Part shown: one piece after another, positions 54,723 through 64,000 of the stretch
How the letters are laid out: every line of letters starts with the position of its first letter
Position numbering within the stretch: the first letter of the stretch is position 1
DNA from: Henriciella sp.
GTDB taxonomy: Bacteria > Pseudomonadota > Alphaproteobacteria > Caulobacterales > Hyphomonadaceae
Direction: 5' to 3'
Assembly: GCA_030066975.1 (NCBI GenBank)
Contig: JASJAO010000002.1
Coordinates: forward strand, 372,001-436,000
DNA: 64,000 bases
The notes under the pieces: generated by a model
What the model was told of the DNA's origin: nothing
The model's input: the letters and a program-made list of their open reading frames with translations, nothing else
The model's database searches: none
Program-made: the position numbers and the translations under genes

Positions 54723-56705
54723 TTGAGACCTTTTAAATCGATACGTCGTGCCTGGGCGCGCGCCAGTTTTGCGGTATTGATGCCGCAGCTCGCCTTCGTG
54801 ATCGCGGCGATCACGTCTGCGGTGCTCACAACGGTGTTCTTTGTCAAAGCCTATTCTGCGCACCTGAATGCCAATGCCGTACACTATCAGTCCATGTCCA
54901 CGTTGGTTGCCGAAGATATCGCTGCCGGTAATTTTGCCCGTGTCGATGAGGCCCTGGATCGTATTGCGCCTGGCAGAGCGGCAGTTCTGAATGACGCCAA
55001 TCAAAAGGTCGCCGGCACGTTGACCGTCAAGGCGGGCAAGTCGGCAGAAGTCTATCCGGTTAAGTTTGAGGGACGACAGGTCGGTCAGCTGGTTGCAGCG
55101 CCAGTCTCTTCTTTCACACCGCCGATCCCTTACCTGCTCGCCATCGCGATTGTCCTCACATATGGATTGATCGGAGCTTTTTTTGCGCGCGTCTATGCCG
55201 GACTGGTGGCAACCTATTTGGCCCAGATTACCAACATCGTGAAAAACTTCTCGGTTCAAGGCCCCGTCGACTATCGCCACGAGAATCTCGATTTCGCGGA
55301 GTTTCGCACGCTGAATGTCGCGGCGATCCGGGCGACGCGGCGGGTTGCGAGAGAAATCCACGAGCTGCGCACCAGCGCCCAGTATGACAGTCGTACGGGC
55401 CTGCTGAATGAGCATGCCCTGAACGCCCGGCTGGAAGATGTGCTGCCGCAAGTCGATTATGCAAAGCCTGCTGCTCTGATTGTTCTTGAGCTGAGTGGTT
55501 ATGCGACGGGCACCCAGTGGGACACCACAAGTCCAGCCCATGCCGGAGACAAGATTATCGCCGTCCTGAAGGAAGCGATTGAGAAAACCGAGGCGCAGCG
55601 CGGACTGCCCCAGGGCACCTGGTCGATCGCTTCATTGTTTACCGATCAGTTTGCGATCCTGTTGCATGATTTTGGGCAAAGAGACGAGATCGCCTCCATC
55701 GCGCGGGAAGTTCAGAACGCGTTCCGAAATCCGATCAAGATTGAGGAACGGCAAGTCAGCATTACGGTGTTCGGCAGTATCGTCCTGATCCCGGAAGACG
55801 GCGACTCGGTGACCCAGATCCGCCAGCGCGCGGAGGCGACGATCCTGGACCTCAAGCGGCAAGGGAAAACCGGCTTTTCCTTCTATTCTCCAAAACTTGA
55901 GCGCCAGCGTGACGCGATGCGGAAACTGGAAGCTGAACTCCGACAAGCTGTCGAACAGGACCGGTTTGTCCCGCTGTTCCAGCCAAAGGTGGACCTGCGT
56001 ACCGGGCGGATCTTCGGGTCCGAGGCGCTGGCGCGTTGGGAACTGGACAGCGGCCGGCTCGCTTCTCCGTCAGTGTTTATTGACCTTGCTGAAGAGACCG
56101 GCCTGATCAATGCAATCGGCGAACAGATCATGCGAAAGGCTTGTACCGAAACAGCCGAGCTGAATCTGCACGGCCATCGTGTCTCCGTTGCCGTGAACGT
56201 ATCGCCCAAGCAGTTTGAACGCGAGGGTCTGTCGCAGATGATCCTTGATGCGCTGGCCAAGTCCGGTCTGTCACCACGCCAGCTGGAGATCGAGATCACC
56301 GAAAGTCTGGCCATTCAGCATCCGGAACGGGTGCGGTCTGTGCTGAAACCTCTGCGTAAACTCGGGATCAAGCTGGCGGTCGATGATTTCGGCACCGGTC
56401 ATTCCAACCTGGCGACGCTGACCCGGCTTGATTTCGATGTGTTCAAGATTGATCGGCAATTTGTGGCCGGAACCCCGCATGATCGTCAGGCCAACGCCAT
56501 TGTCGATATGATCCTGTCCATGGCCAAAACGCTGGAAATGCAGATTGTCGGCGAAGGGATCGAAACCGAGAAACAGGCCGCCTTCCTAAAGGCGCAAGGC
56601 TGTGATGTCGGACAAGGCTATCTGTTCAGCCCGCCGGTGACTGCAGAAGCCTATCGCAAGCTTGTCGAAGACCAGCCTTTCCTGATTGAGCGCCTGCGCG
56701 CTTAA
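54723..56705 (+). CDS. EAL-domain c-di-GMP phosphodiesterase with degenerate GGDEF and membrane sensor
   Basis: A 660-residue protein. Two membrane helices (about residues 18-42 and 137-160) flank an 95-residue periplasmic sensor. A degenerate GGDEF domain (about 215-390) has [10 protein letters not shown] where GGDEF is expected, so no cyclase activity is likely. The EAL domain (about 405-645) is complete: [54 protein letters not shown] and QGYLFSPP. It should hydrolyse c-di-GMP and promote motility or detachment. Divergent from hisB. Confidence 0.92.
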   Translation: MRPFKSIRRAWARASFAVLMPQLAFVIAAITSAVLTTVFFVKAYSAHLNANAVHYQSMSTLVAEDIAAGNFARVDEALDRIAPGRAAVLNDANQKVAGTLTVKAGKSAEVYPVKFEGRQVGQLVAAPVSSFTPPIPYLLAIAIVLTYGLIGAFFARVYAGLVATYLAQITNIVKNFSVQGPVDYRHENLDFAEFRTLNVAAIRATRRVAREIHELRTSAQYDSRTGLLNEHALNARLEDVLPQVDYAKPAALIVLELSGYATGTQWDTTSPAHAGDKIIAVLKEAIEKTEAQRGLPQGTWSIASLFTDQFAILLHDFGQRDEIASIAREVQNAFRNPIKIEERQVSITVFGSIVLIPEDGDSVTQIRQRAEATILDLKRQGKTGFSFYSPKLERQRDAMRKLEAELRQAVEQDRFVPLFQPKVDLRTGRIFGSEALARWELDSGRLASPSVFIDLAEETGLINAIGEQIMRKACTETAELNLHGHRVSVAVNVSPKQFEREGLSQMILDALAKSGLSPRQLEIEITESLAIQHPERVRSVLKPLRKLGIKLAVDDFGTGHSNLATLTRLDFDVFKIDRQFVAGTPHDRQANAIVDMILSMAKTLEMQIVGEGIETEKQAAFLKAQGCDVGQGYLFSPPVTAEAYRKLVEDQPFLIERLRA

Positions 56706-56772
56706 TCCTATCGACTGAGAAAGCCGTGCAAAGGGTCTTGCTAAGCGAGTTCAGTTTGGCCACATCTGATAT

Positions 56773-57333
56773 GTGACTGATACTTCATCTCATTCGCCAC
56801 CTGTCTGGCACGGCACCACAATCCTTGCGGTGCGTACCGGCAAAAAGGTGGCCATGCTCAGCGACGGTCAGGTCTCCATGGGCCAGACCGTTATGAAAGG
56901 GAATGCCCGGAAAGTGCGCCGCCTCGTTGGCGGCGATATTCTGGCCGGATTTGCTGGTGCAACAGCGGACGCGTTCACCCTGTTCGAACGCCTGGAACAG
57001 AAGCTGGAACGGTTTCCAGGTCAGCTGCAGCGTGCTGCGGTGGAGCTCGCCAAGGACTGGCGGACCGAGAAATACCTGCAGAAACTGGAAGCGATGCTGA
57101 TCGTGGCGGACAAGGATGTCACACTCGTAATCACCGGAATGGGCGATGTCTTGCAGCCTGAACACGCTGTCGTGGCAGTGGGATCAGGCGGAAATTACGC
57201 CCTGTCCGCGGCACGTGCCCTGCTTGATTATGAAAGCGATGCGGAAACCCTCGCGCGCAAGGCCATGGAGATCGCGGCCGACATTTGCGTGTACACAAAT
57301 GACAATTTCACCGTCGAGGTCCTGGATGTTTGA
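56773..57333 (+). CDS. hslV: ATP-dependent protease peptidase subunit HslV
   Basis: A 186-residue protein starting at GTG. A 14-residue leader ([14 protein letters not shown]) precedes the catalytic Thr15 in [20 protein letters not shown], so the mature enzyme begins with Thr after processing. Further typical motifs are [17 protein letters not shown] and [17 protein letters not shown]. With HslU it forms a two-component proteasome-like protease. Its stop overlaps the next gene by 8 nt. Confidence 0.96.
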   Translation: MTDTSSHSPPVWHGTTILAVRTGKKVAMLSDGQVSMGQTVMKGNARKVRRLVGGDILAGFAGATADAFTLFERLEQKLERFPGQLQRAAVELAKDWRTEKYLQKLEAMLIVADKDVTLVITGMGDVLQPEHAVVAVGSGGNYALSAARALLDYESDAETLARKAMEIAADICVYTNDNFTVEVLDV

Positions 57334-58447
57334 CCGCGACGATCTGCGTGCCGCGGTTGCGGCTAATCTTCTGAGCGCAGATCAGGCCTCGCGGCTGGAA
57401 GCTTTTCTGGTTTCACGCAAGGGCGGCGGCGACCCGGACGTGGAGATGGGTCAGGAAAACCTGCGCTTTCTGTCCAATTTCAACGACATCTTCATCACGA
57501 TGGGCCTGATCATCCTGTTCATCGGGATTACGACGCTGGTGAGCACGATTTCTACACCCGCCATGGCCTCAGGGAATCTCCTCGCAGGACTGATGGTCGC
57601 CATTCCGGTTGCCGCGCTTGCCTGGGCACTGATGGAGTATTTCTGTGCGAGACGCCGCCTGCTTTTGCCAAGCATGGCGCTGTCAGTGATCTTCGTCATG
57701 TTTTGTACGATCGGGGCGATGTCTGTCGCCGCCTCAATATTGGGGTCAGATATCGAGAATCTGGATTTCATGGACATGTGGGGCACGACGGGCACGCTGG
57801 GCGTAATGGTGTTTTTGTCGGCGCTCGCGGCATCGCTTGCGATTTTCTTCCGTTTTCGGCTGCCATTCTCACTGGCTCTCAGTGCCCTGTCCGCCGCAGG
57901 TGCAGTCTATGTAGCGGCGGGCTTTTTTGGCAGCATACAGAATGTCGTTGGCGGACCTTTGCTGCTTCTGATGGGGGCGGCGACCCTGGCAGTGGCCATC
58001 CTGTTCGACATGCGGGACCCGGAACGGATCCGCAAAGCCTCAGATCATGCCTTCTGGCTGCATCTGGCCGCTGCACCGCAACTGATCTGGGGGGTGAGCG
58101 CTTTGGTGACTGGATCGAATATTGTCGGCGGGTCGACCAGTGGCGCGGACAATGCGGCGCAAGGGATTACGCTTCTGGTCGTGCTTCTAGCTATTGGTAT
58201 CGGATCGCTGGCCTTGAACCGCCGCGCCCTGATCGCAGCAAGTCTGCTGACCTTTATTGTGACCTTGAGCTTCGTTCTCAGCCGTGTCGGCTTCGGTGGC
58301 TTCAATATCTTCATGATTGTCACAATCATTATCGGCTCTGGCGTTGTATTGTTGGGGGCGGGTTGGAAAACCGCGCGGCGTCTTGTGCTAAACTTCTTCC
58401 CGAGAGGCGGTGTCTGGAGCCGCCTCTTTCCCCCAGAACCGCTTTAG
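57326..58447 (+). CDS. Polytopic membrane protein of unknown function inserted between hslV and hslU
   Basis: A 373-residue protein from ATG 57326, out of frame inside the hslV end. The N-terminal 45 residues are soluble and helical ([20 protein letters not shown]), resembling the start of DUF2157-type proteins. About ten hydrophobic helices follow (about residues 50-345), then a short basic tail ending [10 protein letters not shown]. No transporter signature is recognised. The overlap with hslV and the short gap (9 nt) before hslU put it in one transcript with the protease. Confidence 0.75.
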   Translation: MFDRDDLRAAVAANLLSADQASRLEAFLVSRKGGGDPDVEMGQENLRFLSNFNDIFITMGLIILFIGITTLVSTISTPAMASGNLLAGLMVAIPVAALAWALMEYFCARRRLLLPSMALSVIFVMFCTIGAMSVAASILGSDIENLDFMDMWGTTGTLGVMVFLSALAASLAIFFRFRLPFSLALSALSAAGAVYVAAGFFGSIQNVVGGPLLLLMGAATLAVAILFDMRDPERIRKASDHAFWLHLAAAPQLIWGVSALVTGSNIVGGSTSGADNAAQGITLLVVLLAIGIGSLALNRRALIAASLLTFIVTLSFVLSRVGFGGFNIFMIVTIIIGSGVVLLGAGWKTARRLVLNFFPRGGVWSRLFPPEPL

Positions 58448-58456
58448 GACCCTTTG

Positions 58457-59761
58457 ATGACCACGCTTACCCCATCCGAGATCGTCTCGGAGCTCGACCG
58501 TCATATTGTCGGACAGAATGATGCGAAACGTGCCGTGGCGCTAGCGCTTAGAAATCGCTGGCGTCGTAAACAGGCCCCGGAAGAGCTGCGGGATGAGATC
58601 ACGCCGAAGAATATCCTGATGATCGGGCCGACGGGCGTCGGCAAGACTGAAGTCTCACGTCGCCTTGCCAAACTGGCCAATGCGCCCTTCCTCAAGGTTG
58701 AGGCGACCAAGTTCACCGAAGTTGGCTATATCGGGCGTGACGTCGAGCAGATCGTTCGTGATCTGGTCGAAGCGGCGATCTCGATGATTCGCGAAAACAA
58801 ACGGACATCGGTTGAAGAGCAGGCCCGCGACACGGCAGAGGAACGCCTGCTGGATGCGCTGGTTGGGGAAGACGCGCAATCGTCAACGCGCGAAGTGTTC
58901 CGACGCAAACTGCGTGAGGGCGAGCTGGACGACAAGGCGGTCGATCTGGATCTGGCCGATACAGGCGGCGGGATGCCGATGATGGATATCCCCGGCAGCG
59001 GCGGCTCCATGGGGATGATCAATCTGTCGGACATGTTGGGCAAAGCCATGGGCGGGCGCACAAAGCGCGTGCGCACCACTGTGAAGGACGCCTACCAGCC
59101 ATTGATCAATGAGGAAGCTGACAAGCTGGTCGATGACGAAGTGATAGCGCGTGAAGCCATCACGGCGGTGGAGGAAGACGGGATTGTCTTCCTCGACGAG
59201 ATTGACAAGGTCGCCGGCAATTCCGGGCGAGGCGGGGCCGATGTCAGCCGCGAAGGCGTGCAGCGCGATCTGCTGCCGCTGATCGAGGGGACAACTGTCT
59301 CGACCAAGCGCGGACCGGTGAAAACCGACCACGTTCTGTTCATCGCGTCCGGCGCGTTTCATATTGCCAAGCCCGCCGATCTGTTGCCAGAGCTGCAGGG
59401 CCGTTTGCCGATCCGGGTCGAACTCAGCCCGCTTAGCCGGGACGATATGCGCCGTATTCTGGTCGAACCGGAAGCCAGCCTGATCAAGCAGCATCAAGCC
59501 CTGCTTGCTGCGGAAGATGTTACGCTGAATTTTGATGAGGCCGCGATCGACGCGCTGGCCGATCTCGCTGTAAAAGTGAACGACACGGTCGAGAATATCG
59601 GCGCGCGCCGCCTTCAGACCGTGCTTGAGCGCCTGCTCGAGGAGATCAGTTTCACAGCGACTGAACGTCAAGGCGAGACGGTTGAGATCACCGCAGACTA
59701 TGTCTCGGCGCAGCTGTCAGATCTGGTCGGCAATACCGATCTATCGAAATTTATTCTGTAG
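58457..59761 (+). CDS. hslU: ATP-dependent protease ATPase subunit HslU
   Basis: A 434-residue AAA+ protein. Walker A is [20 protein letters not shown], Walker B is [15 protein letters not shown], and an inserted I-domain lies between (about residues 105-235). The sensor-2 end has [20 protein letters not shown] and the C-terminus is LSKFIL, the HslV-activating tail. It unfolds substrates for HslV. ATG 58457 is chosen over a TTG three bases upstream. The 3' end overlaps the convergent phosphatase-like gene by 11 nt. Confidence 0.96.
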   Translation: MTTLTPSEIVSELDRHIVGQNDAKRAVALALRNRWRRKQAPEELRDEITPKNILMIGPTGVGKTEVSRRLAKLANAPFLKVEATKFTEVGYIGRDVEQIVRDLVEAAISMIRENKRTSVEEQARDTAEERLLDALVGEDAQSSTREVFRRKLREGELDDKAVDLDLADTGGGMPMMDIPGSGGSMGMINLSDMLGKAMGGRTKRVRTTVKDAYQPLINEEADKLVDDEVIAREAITAVEEDGIVFLDEIDKVAGNSGRGGADVSREGVQRDLLPLIEGTTVSTKRGPVKTDHVLFIASGAFHIAKPADLLPELQGRLPIRVELSPLSRDDMRRILVEPEASLIKQHQALLAAEDVTLNFDEAAIDALADLAVKVNDTVENIGARRLQTVLERLLEEISFTATERQGETVEITADYVSAQLSDLVGNTDLSKFIL

Positions 59762-61100
59762 ACGCCGGTCGCGGGATCGCGAGCAGGCCACTGGCATAGC
59801 CCATGACGTGGAAAATCTCGTTCTGGTCCATCACGCCGCGAACCAGCTCGGCCCCTGGGCCGGACGCAAAGATGGCGACGTCTGACACTGCCGCATCAGC
59901 CGCGTGATCAAGGATAGGCGCGTTGCGGCGTGGCGCCACTGTGCCTGGTGCGGTCTCGCTATGGTTGGCGGTTACGATGATCAGGGTCTCGCTTGGATCG
60001 GTCATTTCAACGGCTCTGGCGACAGCCATGTCGAACGCATCGATATCTTCGAGGACGTACGCAGTGTCTGCGGCATGGCGGGCGTGATCAAACCGACCGC
60101 CTTCGATCATCAGGACAAAGCCATCACCATCCTGAGACAGTCGCGTAATCGCGGCCTCGGTCATTTCAGCGATTGAGGGTTCATTGCCCGGCGCCTGTGC
60201 GCGGTCTCGCTCGTACTGCATATCGCTTGGCTCAAATAGACCGAGTACGCGCGCATCGCTCGTGAAGTCTAGCGCGTCAAAACCATCGCCATCAAACACG
60301 ACCTGATGAGCATCCGACTTGGCCGCCCAAGCCGCGATCAGATCCTTTCCATCGCCGCGTTGCCCCGCCCGGTCATCATGCTCTGGGTCGGGCGTTTCAT
60401 CGGTCAGGAAATGCTCGCGCCCACCGCCGAGCACGATCTCGAAACCATCGCCCCGAGGCCAATCGATCAGTTGACGGGCCATGTCCGTACAGGAGGCCGG
60501 GTCGGCACTCTCAGCATAGGCCGAGGCGAGTGTGGCGTCAGTGACCCGCGCGGTTGAGATGATCCCGGTTGCGAGGTCACGGCGCTCGGCCATTTCGAAC
60601 AGCGACTCTGTGCCTTGCGCGGCTTGGCTTGCGCAATCGCCGGGCACAATGCCGGAGCGAACGCCGATCACGCCGGAGCGCGTCTTTACGCCAGAGAGCA
60701 TCGCCGTGGCCGCCGCTGCACCGTCAGTCACCTGATGATCGTGGCTATAGGTTCGAGACAGCGCTGAGTGCGGCAGCTTTTCCATGTGGAGCAGATAGCT
60801 TTCGCCGTCTGCGCCCCGTTTCTGTCCAGCATAGATGCGGGCTGCTGTTATGGTAGAAATGCCCATACCATTTCCAACGAACAGGATCACATTCTTGGCC
60901 TGCGGAATAAAATCATCTGCGAGTCTCGACCGGACAGCCGTATCGGCCCGGCGAAAATAGGGATCAGAGACCTGTTCCACGGTTTGGGCCCGGTTCTTGG
61001 CTTCAAAGGTCGGTCCTGGCGCAACCGCGGTCCCACTCGTCAGTGTTGTGCAGGCGGAAAGTGCAAAAAAGCTGGCAGAGAGACAAAGAGGGGCTCGCAT
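59751..61100 (-). CDS. Alkaline-phosphatase-superfamily lipoprotein lacking catalytic residues
   Basis: A 449-residue protein with a lipoprotein signal ending ALSAC. The fold is that of Pho[39 protein letters not shown] and [11 protein letters not shown] align with its four core motifs. Compared with E. coli PhoA, the Asp51 position is Asn77, the Ser102 nucleophile is Gly127, and the Asp369 position is Asn379. The His412 motif is missing too ([11 protein letters not shown] instead of HTGEDVAIY). Glu333, Asp338, His342 and His380 are kept. All changes were confirmed from the codons. It is therefore probably not a phosphatase; a binding or structural role is more likely. Confidence 0.88.
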   Translation of the reverse strand: MRAPLCLSASFFALSACTTLTSGTAVAPGPTFEAKNRAQTVEQVSDPYFRRADTAVRSRLADDFIPQAKNVILFVGNGMGISTITAARIYAGQKRGADGESYLLHMEKLPHSALSRTYSHDHQVTDGAAAATAMLSGVKTRSGVIGVRSGIVPGDCASQAAQGTESLFEMAERRDLATGIISTARVTDATLASAYAESADPASCTDMARQLIDWPRGDGFEIVLGGGREHFLTDETPDPEHDDRAGQRGDGKDLIAAWAAKSDAHQVVFDGDGFDALDFTSDARVLGLFEPSDMQYERDRAQAPGNEPSIAEMTEAAITRLSQDGDGFVLMIEGGRFDHARHAADTAYVLEDIDAFDMAVARAVEMTDPSETLIIVTANHSETAPGTVAPRRNAPILDHAADAAVSDVAIFASGPGAELVRGVMDQNEIFHVMGYASGLLAIPRPASTE

Positions 61101-61120
61101 TCGACACTCCGAAACGGGAA

Positions 61121-62059
61121 CTAGCTTTCGGGTGCCTTAACCATGTCCGGGGACGATTTTGAAGCGGTTCCCTGCTTTCCAGTCTGTGCCAGGACGATCC
61201 CGATCAGGATTAAAACAGCGCCGGCCCCCTGCAAGCCGGACAGGGGCTCACCAAATAGTCGCCAGGCGAGCGCGGCCGCGACGACTGGCTGCACAACGAT
61301 TAAGACACCCGCAATGGCGGCGGACGTATGCCCCAACCCGATGATAATCAGGGCTTGCCCGGCCACCTGAACGATCAGAGCGAGCGCGAGCGGAGCGATG
61401 AAGCCTTGCGCGGTCTCTGGCAGGAAGCTTTCACCGGTCGCGATCACGAAGGCGGCGGCAACAAAAACTTCCACTGCGGTCAACCAGAAAATGGCTTCAA
61501 TCCCAGTCAGGCCCTGGCCCCGGGCCAACTTGGAGAACACCATATAGAAAGAGACCAGGATCGCTGCGCCGAGCGCCAGGAGATCGCCGCGCCAGTTTGA
61601 AAGGGCACTCTCCGCCCCACCAAAAGACAAAGCCGCAGCGCCTAGGATCGCAATCGTCGCCGCAATGCCCCAGGTCGCACCGGGCCGTTGGCCGATCACA
61701 GCCCAGGCGGTTAGGCCAACACATAGATTCCCAAGTCCGACAATGAAGGTTGAATTGGCAACCGATGTCAGGGTCAACGCCATGTGCCAAAGCGCGATTT
61801 CAACCCCGAAACAAATCCCGGCAATGATGATGAACTTGTTCGGTCGTGACGGTAATCGGCGCTGCGCGAGCAGGGCCAAGCCGAACAGAATGGGCGCGGC
61901 AAAAGCAAAGCGCCAGAACGCGATCGCATGCGGCCCGAGATCGCTGTAAGCAAAGCGCATCCCGATTGGAGCAAAGCCTATACAGATTCCACCTGCCAGA
62001 ACAATCAGCGCGCCAGCCCAGGCCGGAAGCCGGTCCGAAGCAGACTTGTGTGTGCTCAC
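61121..62059 (-). CDS. DMT-superfamily transporter (EamA type)
   Basis: About 312 residues from a GTG at 62059. It has ten membrane helices in two EamA repeats (the first starts ALIVLAGGICIGFAPIGMRF, the second GDLLALGAAILVSFYMVFSK). It would export or import a small metabolite. The GTG overlaps the gluQ stop by 4 nt (GTGA). A TTG upstream at 62080 is less likely. Substrate unknown. Confidence 0.88.
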   Translation of the reverse strand: MSTHKSASDRLPAWAGALIVLAGGICIGFAPIGMRFAYSDLGPHAIAFWRFAFAAPILFGLALLAQRRLPSRPNKFIIIAGICFGVEIALWHMALTLTSVANSTFIVGLGNLCVGLTAWAVIGQRPGATWGIAATIAILGAAALSFGGAESALSNWRGDLLALGAAILVSFYMVFSKLARGQGLTGIEAIFWLTAVEVFVAAAFVIATGESFLPETAQGFIAPLALALIVQVAGQALIIIGLGHTSAAIAGVLIVVQPVVAAALAWRLFGEPLSGLQGAGAVLILIGIVLAQTGKQGTASKSSPDMVKAPES

Positions 62060-62871
62060 GCGACGCCCAGCCGCTTCCAAAGATCGTCCGGGGTCAGCCC
62101 TGCCGCTCTCAGCTCGTGCAAGGCAATACTGCGATCACGCTTTGAGAAGCGTTTGCCTTCATGGTCGACGATCAGTTTGTGATGACTATAGACCGGCCGT
62201 CGCCATCCCATTAGGGCCTGCAAGACCGTTTGAACATGGGGGGCGTCGATCAGGTCTTCGCCGCGTATGATATGGGTGATGCCTTGCAATTGATCATCCT
62301 GAGTGGCGGCGAGGTGGTAAGCACTGGGGCTGTCTTTGCGTGCGATGATAAAATCATCAAGCTTGTCCTCGCGGACAGGCGTTACGATTTCGTGGCCACC
62401 GTTATCGACTGTAAACGATAGCTGACTGAACGCCTCACCGAGCGCTTGTCTTGCCGCATCCATTGACAGGCGCCAGGCAAAGGGAAGGCCTGCGTCGAGA
62501 TTCCGCGTTTCTTCGTGCTTTGGCAATGGCCCGAGCCGGGCCCCTGCGACCTGCAAGTCAGACCGGCTGCGAAAACAGCGATACGCCAGGCCGCGCTCCG
62601 CGAGGTCCGCAACCGTCTCGGCATAAGTGTCAAAATGCTGCGACTGAATGCGGACCGGTTCCGGCCATTCGAATCCCAGCCAGGCGAGATCCTCCAAAAT
62701 GTTTTGTGTAAATTCGGGACGGCAGCGTGTGGTATCGATGTCTTCAATCCGGAGCAAAACCAAGCCACCCGCCCGCTCTGCCGCCTGCCAGACCTGCCAG
62801 GCCGAATAGGCATGTCCGAGATGCAATCTGCCTGTAGGTGAAGGGGCAAAGCGCGTCACAAATTCGGTCAT
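62056..62871 (-). CDS. gluQ: Glutamyl-Q tRNA(Asp) synthetase
   Basis: A 271-residue protein related to the catalytic half of glutamyl-tRNA synthetase. It has the HIGH-like FAPSPTGRLHLGHAYSAWQV, IEDIDTTRCRPEF, and the KMSKS-like EGKRFSKRDRS. It lacks the anticodon-binding domain, the hallmark of GluQRS, which loads Glu on queuosine in tRNA(Asp). The zinc cysteines of the E. coli enzyme are not kept (YRCFRSRSD, no second Cys), so it is a zinc-free form. Coupled to a DMT transporter. Confidence 0.9.
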   Translation of the reverse strand: MTEFVTRFAPSPTGRLHLGHAYSAWQVWQAAERAGGLVLLRIEDIDTTRCRPEFTQNILEDLAWLGFEWPEPVRIQSQHFDTYAETVADLAERGLAYRCFRSRSDLQVAGARLGPLPKHEETRNLDAGLPFAWRLSMDAARQALGEAFSQLSFTVDNGGHEIVTPVREDKLDDFIIARKDSPSAYHLAATQDDQLQGITHIIRGEDLIDAPHVQTVLQALMGWRRPVYSHHKLIVDHEGKRFSKRDRSIALHELRAAGLTPDDLWKRLGVA

Positions 62872-62999
62872 TTCGGAGAAACACTCACTCCCGTGTGTGG
62901 AAACTCAGCGCTGAAATGCCAGTCGGCACAGAGATTGCCCATTGCAGCGTAAGCCCTCTCTGGGCTATCGCAAGAACTCGAACGCAGGATTGCCCTGGA

Positions 63000-64000
63000 A
63001 TGCCCACAGACGTGTCCCTCTCCAGTCTCTCTGACTGGTATACCCAATCTATTGCTGGGTCTGCCCTCTGGTCAGCCATCGGCTTTGGGGTGTGCGCGCT
63101 TGTGATTCTGATCGTGCTGGCGATGATTCTGCGTCAGGTGTTTAAGGCTTTCCGAGCGGTGTCGCGCCTGATGGCCAAGCGACGGCGACGGGATGCGCAA
63201 GGCTATGGCCTGAGTCTCGCCCCGCTGGCAGGGGCGAAAAGCGGCAAGACCACAGCCGCTTTAGTCAAATCGATCGAAACGGATCTTGCTGAGTTTTGTT
63301 TCGGTGCGCCATATGAGATCGTAAGCGCACCGGCACCGAAAGTTCGCGGCAAGCTCGGCCTGCGGGATGTCGCGCGTCGCTGGCTTGAGAACTCTGCGAC
63401 AGATCTGGTCGTTTGGGGGCATCGCGACAGCGGCAAGGCCGCGCCGTTCAAACTCGACATCCTGTCGCGGGAAGGATCCCTGTCCGCCGAAGAAGCGGTA
63501 TATAGCCGGGTCCAGCTGCCCGCCGATTACGCCAAGGCGTCGCCAGCGATCCGCACCTGCGGCGCGTATCTGGTGGCCCGCGCCCTGTTGCCAGGGCTCG
63601 CACAAGCCACAACATTTCGGGCCGAGAAGCTGGCCCCTGTCGCGGCGCATCTTGCTACCTTCCTTGAAGAAGCTGAGGCCTTGCCAGCCGAAACCGCGCT
63701 TCTGATTGAGCGCGATTATTGCGCCATGGCGCTGCATATCGGCACCGAAGCGCATTTGCAGTCAGTTGTTTCCCTGCGGACCGCGAGGCTGTCAGCGCCC
63801 GGCCATCTTGCCACGTCTGAACAGATCTCCGCCCGTATCGATCTTGGTCGGGCCCTGCTCGCCATTTCGGAGATCAAGTTCGATCCGAAACGGATCCGTT
63901 CCGCCATGGATCATTTGAAGATCGCGGTCGAATTGCTCCGCGGTGATCCGTCAATTCGCCTAGCGACTGAAACCACAGCTGCGGTCCAGAAGGGTCAGGC
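63000..64000 (+). CDS. Membrane-anchored protein with TPR-like C-terminal part, cut by window end
   Basis: From an ATG at 63000 the frame is open to the end of the window (333 codons). A membrane helix (about residues 25-46, IGFGVCALVILIVLAMILRQ) is followed by a basic patch (KRRRRDAQGYGLSLAPLAGA). A cytoplasmic domain follows, with KSIETDLAEFCFG and WLENSATDLVVWGHRDSGKA. It ends in helices suggestive of TPRs (ISARIDLGRALLAISEIKFD, then LKIAVELLRGD). I do not recognise the family. Confidence 0.75.
   Translation, partial: MPTDVSLSSLSDWYTQSIAGSALWSAIGFGVCALVILIVLAMILRQVFKAFRAVSRLMAKRRRRDAQGYGLSLAPLAGAKSGKTTAALVKSIETDLAEFCFGAPYEIVSAPAPKVRGKLGLRDVARRWLENSATDLVVWGHRDSGKAAPFKLDILSREGSLSAEEAVYSRVQLPADYAKASPAIRTCGAYLVARALLPGLAQATTFRAEKLAPVAAHLATFLEEAEALPAETALLIERDYCAMALHIGTEAHLQSVVSLRTARLSAPGHLATSEQISARIDLGRALLAISEIKFDPKRIRSAMDHLKIAVELLRGDPSIRLATETTAAVQKGQ

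Noticed and set aside
1-64000. tRNA or rRNA genes, IS elements, integrases and CRISPR repeats.
   Set aside because: None were seen by eye on either strand; no cloverleaf with a T-loop, no regularly spaced repeats and no transposase-like protein.

Overview
The window looks like a stretch of an alphaproteobacterial chromosome, moderately GC-rich and densely coding. The closest general match is a marine, aerobic, prosthecate-type lineage such as Hyphomonadaceae/Maricaulales; this is inferred from gene content and order, not from a database search. Supporting genes are a RegB/SenC/RegA redox system, an sdhCDAB operon, def-fmt-truA clustering, hisB divergent from hslV/hslU, a 41-residue zinc-free L36, an intracellular PHA depolymerase, ATP-type PEP carboxykinase and an ECF42-type sigma factor. 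I see no tRNA, rRNA, IS element, prophage block or CRISPR array.

Layout. 1-9.2 kb, minus strand: a BlaI-type repressor overlapping an M56 metalloprotease behind twin operators, a polyprenyl-phosphate glycosyltransferase with a large membrane GT-C-like protein, an MscS channel, an SDR, then a YciI protein and ECF42 sigma factor behind a recognisable promoter. 9.2-17.7 kb: an APC permease with a soluble tail, regA/regB divergent from senC, a LuxR-type regulator, PHA depolymerase and a lipoprotein amidohydrolase. 17.6-30 kb: rpmB with its terminator, a DUF3108 protein, exonuclease III, a deacetylase and an acyltransferase that may modify surface polysaccharide, a GH19 endolysin-like protein, sdhCDAB, and phosphomannomutase/phosphoglucomutase. 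30-38.4 kb: a membrane-anchored J-domain protein, a TIGR04283-type glycosyltransferase, truA-GNAT-fmt-def with an unlisted small membrane ORF between fmt and def, rmuC, a serine hydrolase and ychF. 38.4-47 kb: a TIR-like membrane protein, an aldo/keto reductase, a lytic transglycosylase, rpmJ, a HAD hydrolase, a TetR regulator, threonine aldolase, a pteridine-reductase-like SDR, a Na+/Ca2+ exchanger, a NUDIX hydrolase, and two tiny membrane ORFs. A putative structured small RNA ends in a perfect intrinsic terminator. 47-52.4 kb: a CDP-alcohol phosphatidyltransferase, pckA with terminator, etfBA with terminator, and a TMEM175-like channel. 52.4-53.6 kb is a decayed island of three broken genes next to hisB. 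54-64 kb: hisB, an EAL phosphodiesterase, hslV - membrane protein - hslU, an alkaline-phosphatase homologue that has lost key active-site residues, a DMT transporter overlapping gluQ, and the start of a TPR-like membrane protein cut by the window end.

How it fits together: the genes support aerobic respiration (sdh, etf, RegBA/SenC), carbon storage and gluconeogenesis (PhaZ, PckA), envelope glycan work (GT2/GT-C pair, deacetylase/acyltransferase, PMM/PGM, transglycosylase, GH19) and protein quality control (HslUV, J-domain protein, deformylase). The least conventional signals are the alkaline-phosphatase pseudoenzyme, the candidate sRNA at about 46.9-47.05 kb, the unlisted small membrane ORFs, the decayed island beside hisB, the TIR-like protein lacking the usual glutamate, and the membrane gene wedged between hslV and hslU.
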